Shown here piece by piece: positions 54,480 to 63,300 of a stretch of 64,000 bases of DNA (its first letter is position 1; every line of letters begins with the position of its first letter). The notes beneath the pieces are model-generated. The model ran no database searches. It was not told where the DNA came from and was given only the letters and a program-made list of their open reading frames with translations. The position numbers and the translations under genes were made by a program. Origin of the DNA: Gammaproteobacteria bacterium (GTDB lineage Bacteria > Pseudomonadota > Gammaproteobacteria > UBA4575); contig JAPONM010000036.1 of assembly GCA_026713925.1 (NCBI GenBank), positions 62,001 through 126,000 of the forward strand, written 5' to 3'.

Positions 54480-54774
54480 TCTTCGCACCTGTTTCAGAAT
54501 TGTGATTTCGTAATTTTTTTCTGATATTTGAAATCCCGGCCAAAATTTCAGTACCCTGTTGCTCCAGGTAGCAACTAATCCTAGGTGCCCGGTAACAACA
54601 CCGCTCGGCTTTAAAGTGTGTCTTTGGGTATTTCAAAACATGTGCACCCGGCCCTTTGCCAGAATTCCCCAAGGGGAGGACATTGCCCCGGGGCAGTTAA
54701 CTCCCAGGCCAGATGCACATGATTAGTACCGTATATAGTTTCCCTTTTTAACCTTCGTACCATGGCGCACCCAC

Positions 54775-54874
54775 AAACAGGCACGGTGAACAGGCGGTGA
54801 TGATCATCGACTTTAGCAAAATCTTTATGAACGTAGTGTGATAAATACGGGCAGTACCATGATTATTTCATGAA
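54775..54874 (+). repeat. Long inverted repeat, left copy
   Basis: About 100 bases that recur inverted at 57817-57917, with a 56-base identical core (54788-54843) containing GCGGTGATGATCATCGAC. The few mismatches lie towards the outer parts. The pair brackets the kinase fusion gene and an IS3 scar. Confidence 0.85.
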
Positions 54875-54925
54875 CTCATGCGATAATTGAGTTGTCATCT
54901 GTTCCTGATCCAATGGAGGTAAGCA

Positions 54926-57286
54926 GTGGACAATCCCGATGAACTGAAGCAAGAGATCAAGGTACTGCGTGAGAGCCTATCCGGACTGAGTTCAGCCATA
55001 CTGCGCATCAGTGCGAGCCTTGACGAGACCACTGTCCTGCAGGAGGTGGTCGACAGTGCCCGCGCACTAACCAGTGCCAGTTACGGCATGATCACGACCA
55101 TGAACGATGACGGACAGGTCCTGGACTTCATCACCTCCGGTTTAACACCGGAAGAGCACCAGCAGTTTGTCAGCTGTCCGGACGGACCGCGACTGTTCGA
55201 ACACTTCCGAGATCTTGCGTCACCTCTGAGGATTTCCGATATGCCTACCTTCGCCCGTTCACTCGGCTATCCCTCAGACCTGGTGTGCCCGAAGACGTTT
55301 CAGGGCGTGCCGATGTGCCACCGGGGTGTGCATGTCGGAAACTTTTATCTTGGTGGGAAGGAGAGTGGACAGGAGTTCACCAGCACAGATGAAGAGGTAC
55401 TCGTACTGTTTGCCTCGCAGGTGGCAACGGCTGTTGCCAATGCGCGGACACACCGGGAGGAACAGCGCGTGCGTGCCAACCTCGAGACCCTGATCGAAAC
55501 TTCCCCGGTCGGGGTCGTGGTCTTCGATACCCGAACTTTAAAGCCCGTATCGTTCAATCGGGAGGCAAGACGGATTGTCGAGGGCCTGCGCAGTCCGGGT
55601 TGCCCCATCGAGCAGCTGCAGGAAATCACCACCATCACACGTGCCGACGGGCGCGAGATTGCCCTCGATGAGTTTGTGCTGGCACGGGAATTGAGCACCG
55701 GTGAGATGGTGCGCGCTGAGGAGGTAGTGTTCTCCATCCCGGATGGGCGAAGTGTCAGAACGCTGATCAATGCCACACCCATCCATGCCGAGGACGGTAC
55801 GACCACATCGGTGATCATTACCATGCAGGACCTGGGGCCACTGGATGAACTTGAACGTCAGCGAGCCGAGTTTCTGGGTATGGTGAGTCATGAGTTACGG
55901 ACACCTCTTACTTCCATCAAGGGCTCAACGGCCTCTGTGCTGGGTGCAGGATCGCCACTCCCTCAGGCCGAGATACGGCAGTTCTTCCACATCATCGACC
56001 GGCAGGCCGATCATATGCGGGGGCTGATTAGTGATTTGCTGGACGCAGGCAGTATCCAGGCGGGTACGCTGACGGTTGAACCCGAGCCTTCGGAAGTTGC
56101 GGACCTGGTTGACCAGGCCCGGAACACTTTCCTGAGTGGCGGAGATCAGCACACCATCAGTATTGACCTACCGCTGGACTTGCCCCGTGTAATGGCTGAT
56201 CGGCAACGCATCGTCCAGGTCCTGAACAATCTTTTTTCGAATGCTGCCAGGCACTCTCCTGAGTCGTTACCTGTCCAGGTTGGTGTGGTGCTCGATGGTG
56301 TGCACGTTGCGATTTCGGTTTCAGATGAAGGCCGGGGTATCCCATCCGATCAATTACCTTACCTGTTCCGCAAGCATGCCGATGCGGCCGGTCGCGATGG
56401 TGAGCGCCGTGTCATGGGCACGGGCCTGGGTCTGGTGATCTGCAAGGGACTGGTCGAGGCGCGCGGGGGGCGTATCAAAGCCGAGAGTGGAGGCATGGGC
56501 CAAGGCTCTCTCTTCACCTTTACTCTTCCCGTCGCAGAGGAGGCCGACGGTGGCGTCTCACCCGTCAGGCACCAGACAGGTCCGCGCCTGCAGGGAGAAG
56601 AAGATCAGCCCCAACGTATCCTGGTGGTGGACGACGACCCGCAGATACTGCGCTATGTTCGAGACGCACTCTCTGCGGCGGGTTACGCACCGCTTGTGAC
56701 AGGCGATTCAGAAGATCTGTCCCGCCTTATAAAAATAGAGAAGCCCGAGCTAGTCCTGCTGGACCTGATGCTACCCGGACGAGATGGCATCGAGTTGATG
56801 GAAACTGTACCCGAGCTTGCCAATATTCCAGTGATTTTCATCCCCGGATATGGTCGGGACGAGACCATCGCCAGGGCCTTGGAGGCTGGTGCCGTCGACT
56901 ACATTGTCAAACCTTTCACGCCGACAGAACTCACGGCGAGGGTCTCTGCAGTATTGCGCAGGCAGCACAAGCCCGAGCCTTTCCGGCTGGGGGCTTTAGT
57001 GATTCACTATGAGCAACGCCAAGCGGTCGTGGCAGATCACCCACTGGAGTTGACGGCCACTGAATTCGATTTGCTCAGCAAGCTCTCCCTCAATGCAGGA
57101 CGTGTCATGACCTACGAATCCTTGCTGCATCAGGTATGGTGCAGGCGCGAGACAAATGACCCAGAGGTCGTACGCGCCTTCGTGAAGAAACTGCGTCGCA
57201 AACTGGGTGATGATGCAGCCAGTCCAACCTACATCTTCACCGTGCGCGGGATCGGCTACCGCATGGCCGAGCCGAGTGAAGAGTAA
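54926..57286 (+). CDS. GAF-PAS histidine kinase fused to receiver and OmpR-type DNA-binding domain
   Basis: A 786-residue soluble two-component protein in one chain. In order it has a short coiled coil, a GAF domain (about 30-175), a PAS domain (about 185-305), HisKA with phospho-His322 (MVSHELRTPL), HATPase (N439; DEGRG 468-472; GTGLGL 499-504), a receiver with phospho-Asp613 (LLDLMLPG) and Lys662, and a C-terminal winged helix (about 685-780, FDLLSKLSLNAGRVMTYESLL, VRGIGYRM). No transmembrane segment is present, so it should sense a cytoplasmic signal and bind DNA itself. The GTG start follows GGAGGT. It lies between long inverted repeats. Confidence 0.92.
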   Translation: MDNPDELKQEIKVLRESLSGLSSAILRISASLDETTVLQEVVDSARALTSASYGMITTMNDDGQVLDFITSGLTPEEHQQFVSCPDGPRLFEHFRDLASPLRISDMPTFARSLGYPSDLVCPKTFQGVPMCHRGVHVGNFYLGGKESGQEFTSTDEEVLVLFASQVATAVANARTHREEQRVRANLETLIETSPVGVVVFDTRTLKPVSFNREARRIVEGLRSPGCPIEQLQEITTITRADGREIALDEFVLARELSTGEMVRAEEVVFSIPDGRSVRTLINATPIHAEDGTTTSVIITMQDLGPLDELERQRAEFLGMVSHELRTPLTSIKGSTASVLGAGSPLPQAEIRQFFHIIDRQADHMRGLISDLLDAGSIQAGTLTVEPEPSEVADLVDQARNTFLSGGDQHTISIDLPLDLPRVMADRQRIVQVLNNLFSNAARHSPESLPVQVGVVLDGVHVAISVSDEGRGIPSDQLPYLFRKHADAAGRDGERRVMGTGLGLVICKGLVEARGGRIKAESGGMGQGSLFTFTLPVAEEADGGVSPVRHQTGPRLQGEEDQPQRILVVDDDPQILRYVRDALSAAGYAPLVTGDSEDLSRLIKIEKPELVLLDLMLPGRDGIELMETVPELANIPVIFIPGYGRDETIARALEAGAVDYIVKPFTPTELTARVSAVLRRQHKPEPFRLGALVIHYEQRQAVVADHPLELTATEFDLLSKLSLNAGRVMTYESLLHQVWCRRETNDPEVVRAFVKKLRRKLGDDAASPTYIFTVRGIGYRMAEPSEE

Positions 57287-57361
57287 GGGCTCCCTATTCG
57301 GGTGGGGCCGGGAGGGATTGGCCAGATTGAGCCACTATAGAATCATAAGCTCTGCTTCGCC

Positions 57362-57560
57362 GATGAGTTCACGGTTTCAGTATCCAGCCCATCATGCTGC
57401 AGTGCGCCATTGAAGCGTTCGTTGTGCCCGTTCTCGTATAGCTGCCCGGATAGATATAGGTCAGTTCAATTTGAACCGTAAACAGCCATGCCTGCAGTAC
57501 ACCGGCCTTGAACTCGCTGAAGTTGTCACTGCGGATATATTTCGGTTTTCCATACCAAAC
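57362..57560 (-). pseudogene. IS3-family transposase fragment (integrase core), frameshifted
   Basis: The minus strand reads PKYIRSDNFSEFKAGVLQAWL, then VQIELTYIYPGS, and after a frameshift YENGHNERFNGALQHDGLDTETVNS. This is the DDE core of IS3 transposases: the second Asp in RSDN and the catalytic Glu in NGHNERFNG. The first part and both ends are missing. Confidence 0.82.
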
Positions 57561-57816
57561 AAAATTCTACTTAAGGTCTCCAGTAATGAGAAGTCAACTG
57601 AAACCGTGCATAAACTGTTATGCACGGAGTACGTACTCATCCATCACGGTGAGCATCTTGTAGCAGCGTCCCCAAATGAGACCATCATGGTTTTGTCGTA
57701 AGGATGCCGGCATGTGCACGGGCTTTGCCCGAGATCGCCTGCTTACAGTTCACCCGAATTTTCATTGCCCGGCCTCACTGGGCCAGGAACTGACTGCAGC
57801 CCTGTAGTCACATTAA

Positions 57817-57917
57817 TTCATGCAATGATCATGATACTGCCCGTATATATCACACTACGTTCATAAAGATTTTGCTAAAGTCGATGATCATCACCGCCTG
57901 TTCGCCATGACCTGTTT
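57817..57917 (-). repeat. Long inverted repeat, right copy
   Basis: Reverse complement of the repeat at 54775-54874. It shares the 56-base core exactly and about nine in ten bases over the full length. Confidence 0.85.
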
Positions 57918-58031
57918 ACAGGTACGCTGCGTTATGAAGGGTTAATAGGTTCAGCAACAGGATGCATATATCGTGAAATATTTTGTTGCTTCACAGACTC
58001 TGTGACTAGAGAACTGCTGTACACAGCGACC

Positions 58032-58069
58032 GCTTTTGCTTTTATCCACTGATCAATTGAAGCAAAAGC
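58032..58069 (+). promoter_or_regulatory. Perfect 10-bp inverted repeat at the cytochrome b561 translation start
   Basis: GCTTTTGCTT and AAGCAAAAGC are perfect arms with an 18-base loop; the right arm ends one base before the GTG start. In RNA the hairpin would cover the region where the ribosome site must lie, so it may control translation. It could also be a DNA-binding site. Confidence 0.5.
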
Positions 58070-58070
58070 C

Positions 58071-58613
58071 GTGACTGACGAGAAATACCACCTTGCCGCG
58101 CGCCTGATTCACTGGGTCATGGCGCTGGGCTTCGTCTTTATGTGGGGATGCGGCTACGTGATGACGACCCTCATCGTGGAGGATTCTCCGCTCGAGGAGT
58201 TACTGTTCGACGTGCACATTTCGGTTGGGGTGACGCTGCTCGCGCTCCTCGTCCTGCGCATTGTCATCCGCCTGGTCAACCCACCTCCTCCGCTGCCCAA
58301 TACGATCCGGGGACTGGAACGCACTGCAGCCCACCTGGGACACGCCGCCCTCTACGTGCTGCCCGCCCTGGTGATTGCCCTTGGCTGGGCCGAGACCAAC
58401 TTCGGTGGCCACGCTGTGCAGTGGTTCGGCATCGAGATGCCGCGTGCGTTCCCAGAGACCGGGGAGGCCCTCCTAAACCTGTCCGAAGATCTGCACATGT
58501 GGCTTGCCTACATCATGCTGACTGTCGCCGCGGGTCACGTTGCGGCAGCCTACAAGCATCGCTGGATTGACGGCCATGACGTTATCCGCCGCATGACCAT
58601 TGGTGGCGGTTAG
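58071..58613 (+). CDS. Cytochrome b561-type membrane protein
   Basis: A 180-residue protein with four hydrophobic helices and conserved haem-ligand histidines in RLIHWVMALG, DVHISVGVTLLAL, EDLHMWLAYIML and GHVAAAYKHRWIDG. That is the plan of bacterial CybB-like di-haem cytochromes b561. Such proteins take electrons from quinol or superoxide in the inner membrane. It starts with GTG after a weak AAGC-rich leader. No catalytic partner is adjacent. Confidence 0.86.
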   Translation: MTDEKYHLAARLIHWVMALGFVFMWGCGYVMTTLIVEDSPLEELLFDVHISVGVTLLALLVLRIVIRLVNPPPPLPNTIRGLERTAAHLGHAALYVLPALVIALGWAETNFGGHAVQWFGIEMPRAFPETGEALLNLSEDLHMWLAYIMLTVAAGHVAAAYKHRWIDGHDVIRRMTIGGG

Positions 58614-59077
58614 GATGGCTCGTCTTCCCGGTATCGGGGGGCGCGGAGGGCCCATCCCACCTCCGTAGAGTGCCCGCAGGGGATCCCTCGATCGCCCAGC
58701 GTTTATGGCGGACTTGGTCACAAAGAACGGGAGAGTCATAACGTGATTGACACACATACGTATTGCGGGCACGCGGCGCCCTGAGCAGGCGAGCGTTCCC
58801 AGCTGGTCACAGCCGAACCTCCTGATCCAGTTCCCGCTGTTCCAGAGTGAATGATTTGCGGTCTGGCCCTCCCGTAGTTGGATACTTCCAGCCGGTCAAT
58901 TCCTCGTAGCGTTCCTGCGCATACGCATTGCGTAGCCCGTGCATGCTGGAAAATGTCACTTCTGAAGTAATACTTCCCATTCCTGCCGAAGTAAAAGTAG
59001 CCGTTTGTTGAACCTGGTGCTCTTGTTGCCAAGCCATGGGGATGGTCCCTGGTAATTTTTATCAGCGGGGCGGAATT
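58614..59077. other. About 460 bases without a secure gene
   Basis: The only sizeable frame is a minus-strand one at 58807-59037 (76 codons), without a ribosome site or motif, so I do not call it. The rest shows nothing clear. Confidence 0.4.
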
Positions 59078-59200
59078 GTGATCAGCAATGGAGAGCTATT
59101 CGTGATGCATGAACTGCGACGTCAGGGGTTATCGATTTCGGCGATCGCACGGCAACCGGGCTTGGCCCGCAAAGTACTGTGCGCAAAGCATAAACTTACC
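59078..59200 (+). pseudogene. IS21-type transposase (IstA) N-terminal fragment
   Basis: A GTG-started frame reads MISNGELFVMHELRRQGLSISAIARQPGLARKVL, matching the N-terminal helix-turn-helix of IS21 IstA proteins (HELRRQGLSIxAIARxTGLxRKTV). It breaks right after that point and ends within 40 codons. The rest of the element is gone. Confidence 0.7.
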
Positions 59201-59217
59201 GGCACCTTAGGTGCCGG
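59199..59217. repeat. GC-rich hairpin CCGGCACC/GGTGCCGG
   Basis: A nine-pair perfect stem with a one-base centre (CCGGCACCTTAGGTGCCGG). The right arm continues into GGCCATTTGTCAAC, which recurs at about 50.75 kb. It may be part of a mobile-element end or a terminator without a T run. Confidence 0.5.
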
Positions 59218-59269
59218 GCCATTTGTCAACTGATCGGGAGAGTTCCCACATATAAGTGATTGATATATT

Positions 59270-59315
59270 TGGTGGCCAGGGGCGGAATCGAACCACCGAC
59301 ACGAGGATTTTCAGT
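59270..59315 (-). other. 3' half of tRNA-Phe (probable attachment-site scar)
   Basis: The minus strand gives the 46-base 3' part of tRNA-Phe. It runs from the anticodon loop with GAA (ACTGAAAATCCTCGTG) through the T-arm GGTTCGATTCC to the CCTGGCCACCA acceptor end. No 5' half follows; the next sequence is unrelated AT-rich DNA. Such isolated tRNA 3' ends are created when a tyrosine recombinase inserts an island into the intact gene elsewhere. Confidence 0.8.
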
Positions 59316-59637
59316 GCAAGCAAAATCGATAACCCTTTGATTATCTTGATGCAAGGAATATTCGGAAAATCTAGTAGAAATCTTGTTAACTCAATATGTT
59401 AGGCCAGTCTAGCGTGATCAACAAAAACTGATGGGTGTACCAAGAGTGTACCGAAGAATAGGAATTTTTTTGAACAGAAGAGTTTTCCTCAAGGTGGAAA
59501 AAGCATTGAATACAAAGTAGGAAATTAGGCAAATGCGTAAATAAGCGATCAATAGTACTCAGGGACCTTAACAAAATATATTCAGTAGATGAGTTGATTT
59601 TGGACACTCAAGGTCAGTCTACTTTCAGCCAAGCAGA
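59316..59637. other. AT-rich gene-free stretch
   Basis: About 320 bases between the tRNA scar and the stop of the 229-residue gene. No gene, terminator hairpin or element was recognised. Confidence 0.4.
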
Positions 59638-60327
59638 TCAATCTTCTAGCTCTTTAATTTCCGCTTCAATATCCTGTATCAACATCTGCGATAGGTCGAC
59701 CATTACCTCCAGACGCGCGCGCTGGTTTTTAAGTGTATTCACTGCCTTCGTTCGACTATTTTTCTGAAGCTCGCCTTCAAAGTGCTGATCTTTTCCTGCA
59801 ACAATTCTAACCACACTCGTAAGAGAAATATCTGCGTCGAGCGATTCAGCAAGCTCAAACCAGTCAAGCTTATCCTGAGCGATATCACTGGCAGCTTTTT
59901 TAAGACACATTCCAATCAAAATACGTGCCGAATAATCAAGTTCACGCGCCAACTCTAACCAGTTTTTTGTTTCTTCTGAGAGCGTAGAATTGTCGAGAAA
60001 GGATTGGGCTTCCGAATGGTAGAAATATTCCCTGTTATCAGGATCAAGCGCTTTGATTGTTGCGACAAGAGGTTCGATATCTGCCAACGGGCGGTGTCCT
60101 CTAGGAAAATTGTTAATGTGTTTCCAAAGAGAAAGAATTGCTTCACGACATCGATCTTCAGCTTCAGTCCTTTTCAACCCTATGGATTTTTCCACGTCCT
60201 GCATAAGTTCAGCAACGTGATGTGCCATCCACCGCCCCAGAGTATCAACTGATTGACCAAGTTGAAGTTCTTCAACGAGCAACTCACCGAGCGCAATGAT
60301 GTCATTATATTGTTTCGATTTCTCCAT
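59638..60327 (-). CDS. Unknown helical protein paired with the large protein upstream
   Basis: A 229-residue acidic, all-helical protein: MEKSKQYNDIIALGELLVEELQLGQSVDTLGRWMAHHVAELMQDVEKS, then WKHINNFPRGHRPLADIEPLVATIKALDP, and a C-terminal coiled coil (LKNQRARLEVMVDLSQMLIQDIEAEIKELED). It has no signal peptide or membrane helix, so it acts in the cytoplasm. Its start overlaps the end of the large upstream gene by 23 bases, so they are translated together. I recognise no named family. The tight pairing and location beside a tRNA scar suggest an accessory, perhaps anti-phage, two-gene unit. Confidence 0.75.
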   Translation of the reverse strand: MEKSKQYNDIIALGELLVEELQLGQSVDTLGRWMAHHVAELMQDVEKSIGLKRTEAEDRCREAILSLWKHINNFPRGHRPLADIEPLVATIKALDPDNREYFYHSEAQSFLDNSTLSEETKNWLELARELDYSARILIGMCLKKAASDIAQDKLDWFELAESLDADISLTSVVRIVAGKDQHFEGELQKNSRTKAVNTLKNQRARLEVMVDLSQMLIQDIEAEIKELED

Positions 60328-63300
60328 TTGATCTAAATAAAATCACCAGGGTGTATGGAAGGAGATACTCTGGGGTATCCTCCTGTCTGTGGCGATAGGA
60401 TCCTCGCCTGAATTTTCGTTTGATTTGCACCTCGAGAATCAAATCCATGTTGATCGAAGAGAGCCATAGTTTCAATGCCTCTACGTTCGCGACCAACCTT
60501 GAACCGGTTTTCGGAGTAATATAGTCATTCTTCTCAGATTTCCAACCCCACACATATGAATACATAATTGGCCGTTCACCGAGAGAGGGTGAGTGCCAGA
60601 TTCGACATTCATAGTTAGACTGAAGATCGTGGCTGGTCGCAAACCATTTTGCTGGACGTAATGGTGGGTAATCAATGTCACCTGCCCAAGGATCGCGTTC
60701 ATCAATCCCGTGCTCTCGTGATGTTTCGAAAATCCATCCCTTCAGTTGGAAATGCCCTGAATCAATCTCTAAATCGTTCTCATTAGGAGGAATACGGTAG
60801 TCATGGGGATTGGAAGCGGTCTGGAGTGCGCGCATCAACGAATGTGCATGCTCTGCATCTACAAGTGCACTAGAGACACTGATACGCTCTTCCCGATCGC
60901 TGTCTGTATTATTCCAACTGCCCCAGACACAGATGCCTTGGTCCGCAAACTGAAACGCATCCAATAGATCGTCCTTAGTTACCGAGAAGCACCAAGTATC
61001 GCTGGCCTCTTCGGATTTCCATCTTGGGATTTCGATGGGGTCTGGGTCGCGGCGATCTGCCAGCCAGAGGTCATCAGTACGTGTAAGGCTATGCCTAGCA
61101 ATCCACTCTTCGAGTTCATCAGAGTATTCTTTGTCCTGATGCCTTTGAACCGTATCGATCAGTTCACCCGCTACCATCATCATGGAATGATAAGCATGGT
61201 AGAACGACAAGTCCTCCACCTGAGGGTACGAGCCATGAGAATGGTAAGTTTCACGGTCTTCGTATAGTCCCTGACGATGTCGTGGATCGCCTTTCCAGCC
61301 TCCTTGTTCGAACACACCAAAATCATTACGAATGATTCTCAACGCCCTGTGTTCGATTTCAGAAGACCCGAAAGAAAATATCTTTCCTAAACTCTCAAAC
61401 CAGTAAGGGGAGATATCGCATCCAAAGTAATACTTTTCCTCTTCAGAAGTCGGTCCGGGGGTGACCACTTTCAAATTCCGCCGGTAGGTGCTCGAAACCA
61501 CTACATCAAATTTTGAGGAGTTGATCACTTGCAGTCGTGCTTTCTCATTTTTAGACAGCTTGATTGCCTTTACATTATCTAGATCCAGTAGGGTTTTGGC
61601 AGCAATTCCGCGAAGCATGATATGGCACTCTGTAGGGTGGCATGCCCGACGAATAAATCCCTCAAGGTAAAGGACTGATGTCGCATAACCAAGCTTGGTT
61701 GCTCTATGCAGGGCAATCAGCAGCCAAAGCCTGGCACTCAACTCATAGATCGGAAGACCTGAATCATGGAACGGGCTGGGATCATGGCCTAGCGCAAATG
61801 ACAGAAGGGGGCCTAATATCTCCTGGCTCTCAAAAGCACACAATAAGCAGACAACGTGAGCTGCTTGCCATCGTTCTGCTGTGTCTGGAGATGCAAGGGA
61901 TGCCCAGACATATCCCGCTAAGGAAGCTCCGACATCATCAGGCGGTTGTAAGCTCGAAGACCACTTTCCATCGCCATCTATTTCAGTCATTTCCTCCTCG
62001 AGTAACCCAAGTCCGTAGTCTAAAGCCGCTGCAGCCTGCTGTTTGGTAAGTTCGGGAACAATCAAGCCTACGAGGGAAAAAAGACGGCCGGAATCGAGAA
62101 TGAGAGGATTTTCGGCAATGGCCTCTACAACCCAATGATAAATCTGCATCTCGGTTACGCCCGAGTACCGCACAATAACTTCGTATGGCAAGGCCTGATA
62201 ATATCGTGATTTACTAATTTCGTAGGAAAATTCCTTACAGACTCTTTTCGTAATTCTCTCCAACGCCGAACGAATATGGTTTCGGGAAAGCCAACTCTGT
62301 GGGATAGACTCATATAAGCTGCGTATGTGATACAAATCAAAATCCGAAACGTCAAAAATTGCCTCCAGTGCATCTTTTTCCTGCCCAGGAGTAACGCGAC
62401 GAAAGAATTCCTCTGCAAACGGCCCGGTGTGGTAGGGTGGTTTACCTTCCCACATTCTTCTATGGGCTTCCTGAATAGACTCTGGCGAAGTTTGCTGTAA
62501 TTCTTCGAAGATGTAATCCCAATCCTTTGGCGGATCAGGTTCAGGCTCACAATCGCCAAGAGATCCACTGTTTCGCTTATCTTCCCGTTCTTCATTACTT
62601 GTTGATAGAGCTATACGCCCTTCAAAACCCCAGTCCTCCCAACCATTTTGAGTGGCAATATTTACAATAGATTCCCATTCTTGAGATGTTGTACCACCAA
62701 TTTGAATGTACCGCACAGCATGATTAAAGAGCGCTTTCTGTTTCTTCTTGTCTTTGACAGAAGCAATTGCTGACTGGATTCGTTCCACATTTGGCCAACC
62801 ATACCGGTAGCCAATCAGTGCTAACGCTGTGGATGACAAAACTTTGTCCAAATCCACCAAGTTCTTTATGGCGTATGGGAACTCCCTGCCTGCCCAGCAA
62901 AATTTTCGATCTTTCCAGCGACTTAGGATAGCCAAACTCGAAGCAGGACAGAGCTTTGTGATCCCCTCGATCGTCCCATCCCAGTCAAAGTGCTTGTCGC
63001 GTGCCACAAAATCATAGACTACTTCCGCAGCTCGCGAGAGGCGATAACACAACTCCGGTTGTGGCTGTTCAGGATCGGATGCAACGAAAGCAAGTTCAAG
63101 CAAAGCAGACCAGCGATCCATATTTTCCTGACCGATTTGCCCTGCTACCTCCACCGCTTTGTCCACGTAGTCCTCCGCTTCATCAGAACTTAACGCGTAG
63201 ATCGCTCTGGATATGTCGATACAGGTTTCAATCTTTTGCTCTGCATCCATACGGTCTTCGTTGATGATCTCGAATGCCTCTTTGGCAAAGTCATATGCAT

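Noticed and set aside
58807-59037. 76-codon minus-strand frame
   Set aside because: No ribosome site, no motif and position among element scraps; not strong enough to call.
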